Assembly: GCA_016271365.2 (NCBI GenBank) | Contig: CM028132.1 | Coordinates: 1,186,233,001 to 1,186,297,000, forward strand | Reading direction: 5' to 3' | Length of the DNA: 64,000 nt | DNA from: Neoceratodus forsteri | Lineage: Eukaryota > Chordata > Ceratodontiformes > Ceratodontidae | Shown: positions 56,894 through 64,000 of the stretch, piece after piece | Layout of the letters: the number at the start of each line of letters is the position of its first letter | Position numbering within the stretch: the first letter of the stretch is position 1 | Made by a program: the position numbers and the translations under genes | Notes under the pieces: model-generated | What the model saw: the letters and a program-made list of their open reading frames with translations, nothing else | Database searches by the model: none | What the model was told of the DNA's origin: nothing

Positions 56894-59465
56894 ACTATGT
56901 TGTAATGTCCTCTTTAAATGTTCCTTTTCCCTCTCAGGTCCTCATACAGGGAGGTTATTGTGGTGACCTCCAAGTGTATGCAAAACAGGTTGCATTTATC
57001 ATTGTTTGATTAGTATGTAATAGCACTATGTCATAAAATACCTTGATGTATATACCTTGGCCCAGATTTTCAAACTGCACCATTCTGAGGCGCAAGCCCT
57101 TGCGCTGCTCAAAATAGTTGCGCGGGGGTGTGGCGAATTGATATTCAAAGGGTTGCTATTGAGCAACTCCTTTGAATATCACCCCCCAGCCACAGCACTT
57201 GCGCATGGCGCAGTGGAACTTGCGCCACCGCAAGTTGCCAGAGTTGAGCATTAAACTTGCGGTGGCGCAAGTACCATTGCGCCATGCTCAAATTTCCGAT
57301 ATTCAAAAGGTGACATGCAAATGGGGCCATAATTTATGCAAGGCGCAGGGGGGGCCATTTGCATCTATTTATGGCCCCATTTGCATGCCATTTGCATGTA
57401 GGTGCGCCGATCCCCGAGGACTTGCTCCTGGCCACCCTGCCAGGCAGCAGCCGTCGGGGACCGACGCACAATGCAGCCCGATCGCGGGCATCACAGTTAC
57501 ATGAAACCCCCCACACATATCCCACAGCCCGATCGCGGGCATTACAGGTACATGAAACCCCCACACATATCCCACAGCCCGATCGCGGGCAGTACAGGTA
57601 CATGAAACTGCCCCACACATATCCGAAGCCCGATCACGGGCAGAAGCGTGTATGAACCCCCAGTGCCGATCGCGGGCAGAATGTAACCCTCCCAACCCGA
57701 ATATCTCCCTGGTGGTCCAGTGGACCGTAAAGCCCGATCGCGGGCAGAATGTCACGTTACAACCCCCCCAAACATCTCCCTGGTGTCTAGTGTCCCCACC
57801 CACCCACGAAGCCCCTCCACCCTCGCCCCCCCAGCCGGCCGGCGACAGCATCCTATTATGCGCGTTCGCCGATTGCTCAGACCGTACGTATGTTCAGAGC
57901 TACAGCCATTGGCGCAGTAGCCCATATCAGACATGACAGTCCAGATTTGTGGAATGATGTTCATTCACAAATCTGGACTGTCATAATGGTATGGGCTGCA
58001 TGCCCATTGGCTGTAGCTCTACACCAATGGGCGCAGCCCTACCAGACAGTCAGTCGGCGGGCGCGGGCAGCAGGCGGGTGGATGCTGTCGCCCGCCGGCT
58101 GCGGGGAGCGGGTGGAGGAGCTTCGTGGGTGGGTGGGGGACACTAGACACCAGGAGATGTTTGGGGGTTGTGATATGACATTCTGCTCGGATCGGGCTTT
58201 TTACGGTCCACTGGACCACCAGGGAGATATTCAGGTTGGGGAGGGTTACATTCTGCCCGCGATCGGGCACTGGGGTTCATACACGCTCTGCCCACGATCG
58301 GGCTGTGGGAGATGTGGGCGGGGTTTCATGTAACTGTACTGCCCGCGATCGGGCTGTGGGATATGTGTGGGGTTTCATGGACTGTAATGCCCGCGATCGG
58401 GCTTCGGATATGTGGGGGTTTCATGTAACTGTGATACCCGTGATCGGGCTGTGAGAGATGTGTGTGGGGGGGTTCATGTTACTCCATGCCCGCGATCGGG
58501 CTGGTGGGGGGGCACAGGGACCGAGTTGGGGGCCAGCCAGGGGTGGCAGCTGCTGTGTTGTGCCCTGCAATACAGCAGCTCACCTGTGGGTGGCCCTCAA
58601 CTTGATCCCTTTTTTTTTGGCTCAAGGTTGTGCAGGCGCAGGTTGGGGGTTGCGCATGCACAACTCTGCACAACCCGACTGAATATCGGTTGCGCAGGTT
58701 ATGCATGGTTCCTCCCCCTCCTGTTGAGCATGCATTCATTTGCATTGCTCTTTTGCGCAACCTGTTGCCAGTGGAGCAACTGCCTCCTGCTGAATATCAC
58801 AGAATGGCGCAATGTAGGATTCTATGCATGCGCAACCCTGTTGCGCATGGAGCAAACTCCTTTGAATATCTGGGCCCTTATGTTTTTGAAACCTGTAAAT
58901 GTTGAAAATACCATGGCACTAGATGTTTTTGATACAGGTAAAAAGTTACTAGGGAACTGTATGATAAAAGTTAAGTTAGTTGTGCTATTTAAAATGCATG
59001 TAAATTGCTGTAAACTGAACAAGTCTGAAATGTCATGGTGATTTGCATATATCCCACGATGCTTTGCATTGTGGAAGTATGTGTGACATTGTGTTTCTTT
59101 GAAACTTGGCTTATTGGCCATGTCCTTTGGAGTAACATATGTTTCAGTGCTTCTGCACTGAGGTTCTTTGTTTTAGCTTTTTGTTTTATTTGAGCCCCCA
59201 CCACCCAAGCAAACAAGACCCACATGGCGTGGAGGCTGAATCTCAACTGCTAAGTCGATCAGAGATCAGTGAGTCAGTAGATGCTAGCTAAGTGCAGAGA
59301 AAGGACATACATAGTCTGTTGCTGCAAACTGATGTACTAAAGAAGGGATATGCCATTGCTTAAGGTTAGCTCCTGTATTTTGAATAAACATCACACAGAG
59401 AGTGTGTGTTGAACTTGAAGTTCGGTGTCTGGTCCATCTGTTATCCCACAACCCCACTACAGACA
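56894..59465 (+). repeat. LTR B segment (copy 2), split by palindromic element
   Basis: Duplicate of 51047-53631, with the second palindromic element copy at 57059-58876. Ends 'ccccactacagaca' at 59465, followed by the tRNA-Leu-like primer site. Confidence 0.9.
57059..58876. mobile_element. 1.82-kb palindromic non-autonomous DNA element (copy 2)
   Basis: Ends GGCCCAGATTTTCAAA and ATATCTGGGCC, flanked by CTT (57056-57058 and 58877-58879). The centre of symmetry is clear: 'gacagtccagatttgtg' (57935-57951) pairs with 'cacaaatctggactgtc' (57966-57982) around a 14-base loop. Near the left end, smaller hairpins occur: 'ttcaaagggttgc..gcaactcctttgaa' at about 57144-57178 and 'acttgcgccaccgcaagt' at about 57219-57236. 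GCCCGATCGCGGGC units repeat in both arms. Better preserved than copy 1 at several units. Confidence 0.85.
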
Positions 59466-59485
59466 TGGTGTTAGAAGTGGGATAA
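59466..59485 (+). promoter_or_regulatory. primer binding site of element B (copy 2)
   Basis: Identical to 53632-53651; follows the LTR B end at 59465. Confidence 0.85.
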
Positions 59486-59770
59486 TTTGCTGGAAGCATT
59501 TGGACTGGCCAAAGAGGGACATTTTCTGGTGGATATCGCCCAGATAGCCCATATGGACTGATACCACGAGGAGTTGCCCTTGAAGAAAGTCTGTAGAGTC
59601 CTGACCAGAACCATGGCTGACAGACAGAGAGAAGCTGCTGCCTGTACTGGACCTGGGAGCTCAGGGAAAGGCCAAGCCTGAAGATGATGAAGAGATGCAG
59701 GTTGAGGCAGACTGGAGGTGTGAGAGACAACACCCAGGAGGTGGAGACCCTGACAAGGCTGATCCACTGA

Positions 59771-60262
59771 ATGAGTTGGCAATGGCTGGAGGCAGACCAA
59801 CTACAAAGAGAGGTGGAACACTGGTGCCAGGTGCTTGAGAGTTTCCTGCAAGATTGTTTGGATAAAGAGTCAGAGGAGGACTTTTCATGGGCTCAGTTTG
59901 AGGAGGACCCCCTGACTGGGCAGGATATTCCTTTGTTTCCTATGTTCCCAGGATGCTACCTGCTGGAGGTCAGAGATGCAAGTATGGAACTTGAATGCGA
60001 GTCCCCAGGTAAGATTGTGCCTAGTGATATTGTGCTAGGGTTGAGGACTCCAAGCAAGCAAGAAGAAGCCCATGAGGCTGAAGGGACTTTTTCTTGTATT
60101 GATGCAGCTAAATCTATTAACAGTATTAACAGGGGTATACTGCAGACTAAAGATGCTAATATTGCCAAAATATTACAATATGTTAAGATCAAGGAGGTGG
60201 TACATGTGTTTTATTTTTTTTATGAAAAACCTACAAAGGAGGAAGTGGTGGAAAATGGATAG
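59771..60262 (+). CDS. element B open frame of unknown function (163 codons)
   Basis: Open frame beginning MSWQWLEADQLQREVEHW. It is acidic, with VEHWCQVLESFLQDCLDKESEEDFSWAQFEEDPLTG in the N-terminal third and EAHEAEGTFSCIDAAKSINSIN in the middle. The C-terminus reads KIKEVVHVFYFFYEKPTKEEV. An earlier in-frame start may exist, since coding-like sequence continues upstream (ADRQREAAACTG near 59615). It lies 300 bp past the primer site, where gag is expected. I do not recognise a capsid or zinc knuckle. It may be a gag relic or a lineage-specific leader protein. Confidence 0.45.
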   Translation: MSWQWLEADQLQREVEHWCQVLESFLQDCLDKESEEDFSWAQFEEDPLTGQDIPLFPMFPGCYLLEVRDASMELECESPGKIVPSDIVLGLRTPSKQEEAHEAEGTFSCIDAAKSINSINRGILQTKDANIAKILQYVKIKEVVHVFYFFYEKPTKEEVVENG

Positions 60263-60505
60263 GAACCTGTGTTGTCTATCCTCAGGTGTTTGTATCAGTA
60301 GCAAGTGAAATTAATAAATCAAGAGACATGGTGGGTTTATGTAGAGGGGTTGAACCTAGGACCTGCTTAAAACTGACATGTCTGGTGGGGTTTGAGCAGG
60401 TAATTACTCACCCCAGAGAAAGTCGTTCTATGGTACTGGACTTTACAGCTGTCCAGATTTTTGGTTAAGAAATACAACAGACTTTCCCTAAAAGGAGATG
60501 GCACA
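60263..60505 (+). other. element B internal sequence with short frame
   Basis: Contains the frame MFVSVASEINKSRDMVGLCRGVEPRTCLKLTCLVGFEQVI (60286-60468), present identically in copy 1 (54442-54621). The EPRTCLKL string could be a relic of the segment before a retropepsin, but no Asp-Thr/Ser-Gly is present. Function unknown. Confidence 0.4.
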
Positions 60506-60761
60506 GCACTGTTAGTCTCTGTTGAGAAATATATTAATGCCTCAGGGTAAAGCATGATGATATCCACTCTGTTGAGAAATGTATTAATGCCACAGGGTAA
60601 AGAATGATGATATCCACTATGTTTATGATGGAATGCTTATTGTTAATAGGGACCCTGAGATGTAGCTTCTGAAGATGGATGGGTGGAATCTCCATCCCTT
60701 CCTGGGACAGGGAGGTGGTAAGCAGTCTGCAATAACTGCTACCCTCTTAAGGTGGGGGATA
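60506..60761 (+). other. element B 3' internal region and polypurine tract
   Basis: Contains a direct repeat of about 60 bp ('ctgttgagaaatatattaatgcc' near 60520 and 'ctgttgagaaatgtattaatgcc' near 60569). The polypurine-type tract 'cttaaggtgggggata' (60746-60761) directly precedes the 3' LTR. No coding. Confidence 0.7.
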
Positions 60762-61646
60762 TGTGACAGGGAGCTCCTGCCACTCTTGAGGACTGAATTT
60801 TTTTTAAATGTGTTGCAACAGTTCTTCTGTTTCTTCCTTTACAATTTCTAGTCCATAAGGTTGGCCACCTATGGGCATCTGCTTCCCTTTCTTGACTATG
60901 CTGTAGTGTCCTCTTTAATTTTCTATTTCCCTCTCAGGTCCTTGCACAGGGAGGTTATTGTGGTGACCTCCAAACGTATGTAAAACAGGTTGTATTTATC
61001 ATTGTTGGATTTAGTATGTAATAGTACTAGGTCATAAAATACCTTGATGTATATACTTTATGTTAATGAAACCTGTAAATGTTGAAAATACCATGGCACT
61101 AGGTGTTTTTGATAAAGGCAAAAAGTTACTAGGGGACTGTAAGATAAAAATTAAGTTAGTTGTGCTATTTAAAATGCATGTAAATTGCTGTAAACTGAAC
61201 AAGTCTGAAATGTCATGGTGATTTGCATATATTCCACGATGTGTTGCATTATGGAAGTATGTGTGATGTGTTTCTTTGAAACTTGGCTTATTGTCAATGC
61301 CCTTTGCAGTAACACATGTTTCAGAGCTTCTGCACTGAGGTTCTTTGTTTTTAGCTTGTTTTATTTTTTTATTTAAGCCCCCACCACCCAAGCAAACAAG
61401 GTCCGCATAGGGGTGGAGGCTAAATCTCAACTGCTAAGTAGATCAAAGATCAGTGAGTCAGTAGGTGCTGGCTAAGTGCAGAGAAAGGACATACACAGTC
61501 TGTTGTTACAAACTGATGTACCAAAGAAGGGATATGCCATTGCTGAAGGTTAGCTCCTGTATTTTTGAATAGACATCACACAGAGATTGTGTGTTGAACC
61601 TGAAGTTCGGTGTCTGGTCCATCTGTTATCCCACAAACCCTCCACA
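60762..61646 (+). repeat. LTR B, 3' LTR (intact)
   Basis: 885 bp, TGTGACAGGGAGC...CCTCCACA. It is free of the two insertions that split the 5' LTR, so it gives the empty-site sequence for both element A (near 60894) and the palindromic element (near 61058). Followed by GTGGT (61647-61651), matching GTAGT before 36942. Confidence 0.9.
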
Positions 61647-61651
61647 GTGGT

Positions 61652-62478
61652 TAATACTAAAATCCAAAAACGTATCTTGTATGGTGCTGAAATTTGGGCA
61701 CAGCATCAAATAAAGCCTTTGGAAATACAATTAAATAATACGTATAGATATATTTTAAGCATATCTAAATCTGTCCCTTCTGAAATTATGCACAGGGAAC
61801 TGGGACAATATTCACTGACATCCTTGACACTGGAAAACAAGATAAAATTTCTCTGTAAATTATTTTTGCTCCCTGAGTATCGGCTCCCTAGAATATGTGT
61901 AGAGGAGGCTATTGATTATACACATAAATATTTTATTTTTCCAATAATATATGTTATAAGACAACAGGTCCTTCCCTTGGGTTTGGGCACAATCCTTTAT
62001 AATATATATTCAAAACCATTTAATTTCATTGCTGAGCAGATTAGATCCCGTATTCAGGATAATGAGTGCCAGACGGACAATATCAGAATAAGCAGCCTAA
62101 AGCATTTCAAGTGGTTCAAATTATTTAATAATGAACATAAACTGGCCCCATAGCTGGTCATCTTGGATAATCCAGATGATTGGCACCTAATGACTAGGTT
62201 CCGTATGGAACTATACAGGGCCAATTACATACTTTGGAACTATAAAAACAAACAAGTACAATCTCAGTATTGTGATTGTGGCCAAAATCAAGATGATGAT
62301 CTGAAGTATATAATCTAGTGTTGTCCACATTTTCATAATATAAGATCATTCTATTTAGGCCCACTACTGGCTAACTGGTATATTCCATCTCAATCCATTA
62401 TGATGGAGTTGTTTAATCGTAGAGAAAAAGAGGACTTAATCCAGCTTGTGAAGTTTTTACATCGCACCAAACTATGAG
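61652..62478 (+). pseudogene. I-group LINE ORF2, C-terminal part
   Basis: Resumes the frame cut at 36941: LKVV joins NTKIQKRILYGAEIWAQHQI (about 61650-61715), then LEIQLNNTYRYILSISKSVP, HRELGQYSLTSLTLENKIKFLCKLF. A stop lies at 62151. After it, WHLMTRFRMELYRANYILWNY and a Cys/His segment (YCDCGQ...CCPHFHNIR, about 62265-62340) resemble the C-terminal zinc knuckle of I/Jockey-group LINEs. Ends at about 62478 (HRTKL, stop). Confidence 0.7.
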
Positions 62479-62637
62479 CTACAAGATGGGACTCATGCTG
62501 CTATATTTTATTCTGGAAATGTCTGATGATGTATTTATTTGTATATAGTAACTGTTTTGTATGCTATGTCTTAATCGACCTTTTAGATACTTGTGAATTG
62601 TAATGGCATACATGTCGATCAGTAAATTTGAATTTTG
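62479..62637 (+). other. 3' UTR of the I-group LINE
   Basis: AT-rich non-coding, ends 'cagtaaatttgaattttg' with no long poly(A), directly before the 12-bp duplication at 62638-62649. Confidence 0.65.
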
Positions 62638-64000
62638 AAGGTATGAATTTCAGTAACTCTGCAAATAGAAGTAATGGCCACTAAGAAGGAAGTCTTTCAG
62701 GTCAGAAATTTCAAGTCACAGGTGTCTAGAGGCTCAAAGGTTTACAGGTAAGCATATCTAGCATGAAATTGATATCCCATGCAGCCACCAGTTTTCTAAC
62801 TGAAGGTCTAATATGTAGGATACCCTTGAGGAATCTCTTGACTAGTGGTAACTGAGCTAGCAACATGTTCTGCACTGGATCATGGTAGGCAGAAATTGCA
62901 CAAAGATGTACCTTCACTGTCGAGTACTGCATTCCTGCATTTGACAGATCTAAGAGGTACTTAAACACGTTATTCGGTGGGCAACAAAATGTATCCAGCG
63001 TGGACTATTTTGCACCCCAAAAGGAAAATGGCTTCCACTTAGTCATGCAAGTTTCCAAGTGGAAGTCTTGTGTCAACAGGATTTCCGAGATCCTTTGAGA
63101 GACCGCATACCTACCCACCTCTATCTCCTCTGGTAGCCAGGCATGGAGATGAGGGGAGTGCAGATTGGGATGGACCAGGGGTCCCTGTGTCCGGAGGTCC
63201 ATCTGAAGAGGTGCTTCCTCGGGGGGACTTCTGACAACCTGTTGATTAGTGGAAACCATATCTGACGAGGCCAATGCAGGGTGATGAGGATCATCCTGCC
63301 CCCCCCCGTGCCTTCCGCTTGAGCAGCACCCTCTGAACTAAAAGAAGAGGAGAAAATGCATATAAAATCATATTGTCCATCACAGTCTGAATGCATCCTG
63401 ACAGAAAACGTCAGGTTCTGTATTTCTGGAGCAGAACAGAGCAATTTTACGCTGATTGGGGATGCAAAAAAGGTCCAGGTCTGGACAGTCCCGCTTGTCA
63501 AATTGCACACCACTGGGGTGAACGACCATTCATGGGAACCTGCTACCAGCCCGCTGATGTGATCCACTAGGTCGTTCTGAATTCATGGCAGGTAGACTGC
63601 CTGAATTAAGGTATCTTGTGTGAGACATCACTCCCACCCCTTCATGGCCTCCCTGCACAGAGGGTAGGAGTGTGCTCTGCCCTGCTCATTGATGTAATAC
63701 ATTACAGTCTCATTTTCCATCTGAAGGAGAATACCTCATGGTAGAGGAACTTCTTTAGGACTCAGAAGTGTATAGGACAGCTATCATCTCCAATACATAT
63801 ATGTGAAGATGAGACTTCTGGCTCCACACTCTCTGAGTGCGGAGGTCTTGACAGTGAGCTGCCACACCGATCAGAGATACATCCATGGTGATGGCGATCT
63901 AAGATGCCAGTGGGGCAAAGGATAGACCTTGCAGAAGCCTATCTTCCTGTGTCCACCATGCAAGTGATCTAGCCAGGGGTTCCATCACCTTTATGTGGAA
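62638..64000 (-). mobile_element. DIRS element no. 2, internal portion (RNase H and recombinase N-terminus)
   Basis: Other half of the element at 21905-23028, continuing past the end of the window. On the minus strand: RNase H coding 64000 to about 63270, then recombinase N-terminus 63120 to 62643. Coding joins across the 39.6-kb insertion. RT and gag would lie beyond 64000. Confidence 0.85.
62643..64000 (-). pseudogene. DIRS RNase H and N-terminal tyrosine recombinase (degenerate)
   Basis: Minus-strand strings in order: ITMDVSLIGVAAH (about 63905-63865), LLQMENETVMYYINEQGRAHSYPLCREAM (about 63730-63645), LIQAVYLPxIQNDLVDHISG (about 63610-63550) and VILITLHWPRQIWFPL-like coding (about 63295-63250). 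This matches the DIRS RNase H block (TDAS..GWGAH, L..DN.T...YIN.QGG, PG..N..AD..SR). The recombinase N-terminus follows: ETCMTKWKPF (about 63060), VFKYLLDL and STVKVHLCAISAYHD (62925-62875). PLVKRFLKGILHIRP and VAITSICRVTEIH (to 62643) end it. Stops and frameshifts throughout. Gly and Ala replace key acidic positions in places. Confidence 0.8.

Larger units (their letters stand above)
54661..60505. repeat. 5.85-kb tandem duplication, copy 2
   Basis: 5845 bp, colinear with 48807-54660. Several positions are closer to family consensus than copy 1: GLHGAPATF, KVGLGAVLSQ, an intact RT/RNase H border, and an open 163-codon frame in element B. It is followed at 60506 by element B sequence not present after copy 1. 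Confidence 0.95.
36942..61646 (+). mobile_element. LTR element B (non-autonomous), containing element A and a tandem duplication
   Basis: LTR ends TGTGACAGGGAGC...CA. Parts: 5' LTR 36942-37091 plus 51052-53631 (split by element A and a palindromic element); PBS 53632; internal DNA 53652-54660 and, after a tandem duplication, 59486-60761; polypurine tract about 60747-60761; 3' LTR 60762-61646. Target duplication GTAGT (36937-36941) and GTGGT (61647-61651), one mismatch, in the I-group LINE ORF2. Without later insertions and the duplication, the internal region is only about 1.3 kb and lacks pol. Element B therefore depended on another element. Confidence 0.85.
23029..62637 (+). mobile_element. 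I-group (possibly Vingi-like) LINE, host of a large nested insertion cluster
   Basis: Bounded by a 12-bp duplication (23017-23028 and 62638-62649, one mismatch) inside a DIRS recombinase frame. It starts 'gggattctgggagaaggtgcg' and ends 'gtaaatttgaattttg'. Pieces of the element proper: 5' region 23029-23248 and at least part of 24377-27254; ORF1 27255-28800, 30339-30435 and 30977-31250; ORF2 34336-36941 and 61652-62478; 3' UTR 62479-62637. Everything between these is later insertion. The clade call comes from RT/C-terminal strings such as LKSAFDMIDRLLLWQKL and ILYGAEIW. I cannot exclude another I- or Jockey-group clade. Confidence 0.7.

Noticed and set aside
48807..60505. Two independent Gmr1-like insertions
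   Set aside because: The second RT/RNase H/LTR block shares the same stops, the same flanking ACTAT, the same downstream LTR B and the same palindromic element as the first. That shows segmental duplication, not a second insertion.
22480..64000. Two separate DIRS fragments at 22-23 kb and 62-64 kb
   Set aside because: First taken as different copies, because an apparent overlap of the R-V-x-E motif was suspected at 23029-23165. That stretch proved to be LINE 5' sequence; the 12-bp duplication and restored frame show one split element.

Overview
This window holds no recognisable host gene. It is intergenic DNA built almost entirely of decayed transposable elements inserted into one another. 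The families are CR1-type LINEs with an SGNH-esterase ORF1, L2/Rex1-like LINEs, Tx1/L1-like LINEs, an I-group (possibly Vingi-like) LINE, two DIRS tyrosine-recombinase elements, two LTR retrotransposons (one Gmr1-like Gypsy), a MIR-like CORE-SINE and palindromic non-autonomous DNA elements. The mixture suggests a repeat-rich vertebrate, most likely an amphibian (caecilian-like) or another large-genome sarcopterygian. The taxon is an inference; nothing in the sequence proves it.

Left part (1-15.9 kb): an L2-like LINE (about 1460-10019) is split by a gag-only DIRS element (3166-7622, with inverted terminal repeats and an internal complementary region) and by a second LINE fragment (8030-9576, target duplication ATTTTAAGGT). 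A Tx1-like ORF1 fragment and a CR1 copy (about 11250-15262) follow; the CR1 holds a reverse-oriented CR1-like fragment.

Nested tower (15.9-64 kb): a CR1 (from about 15893) is broken by a Tx1/L1-like LINE (from about 17255). That is broken by a second DIRS element (21905 to beyond 64000, minus strand). The DIRS recombinase reading frame is split by a 39.6-kb insertion (23029-62637) flanked by a 12-bp target duplication; this insertion is an I-group LINE. Inside that LINE lie a reverse Tx1-like copy, a reverse CR1, two L2-like pieces, and LTR element B (36942-61646, duplication GTAGT/GTGGT). The 5' LTR of B contains LTR element A (37092-51046, duplication ACTAT). Element A is Gmr1-like: its gag has a SCAN-like region, and its integrase lies upstream of its reverse transcriptase. 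A itself contains two CR1 copies, a SINE and, inside one CR1, a small hairpin element. The stack is eight insertions deep.

After those insertions, a segment of about 5.85 kb (48807-54660) was duplicated in tandem (54661-60505). It covers the 3' half of A, the rest of the B LTR with a 1.8-kb palindromic element, and the B leader. All coding regions carry stops or frameshifts, and several catalytic residues are lost. The window is a record of transposition history, not a working gene cluster.
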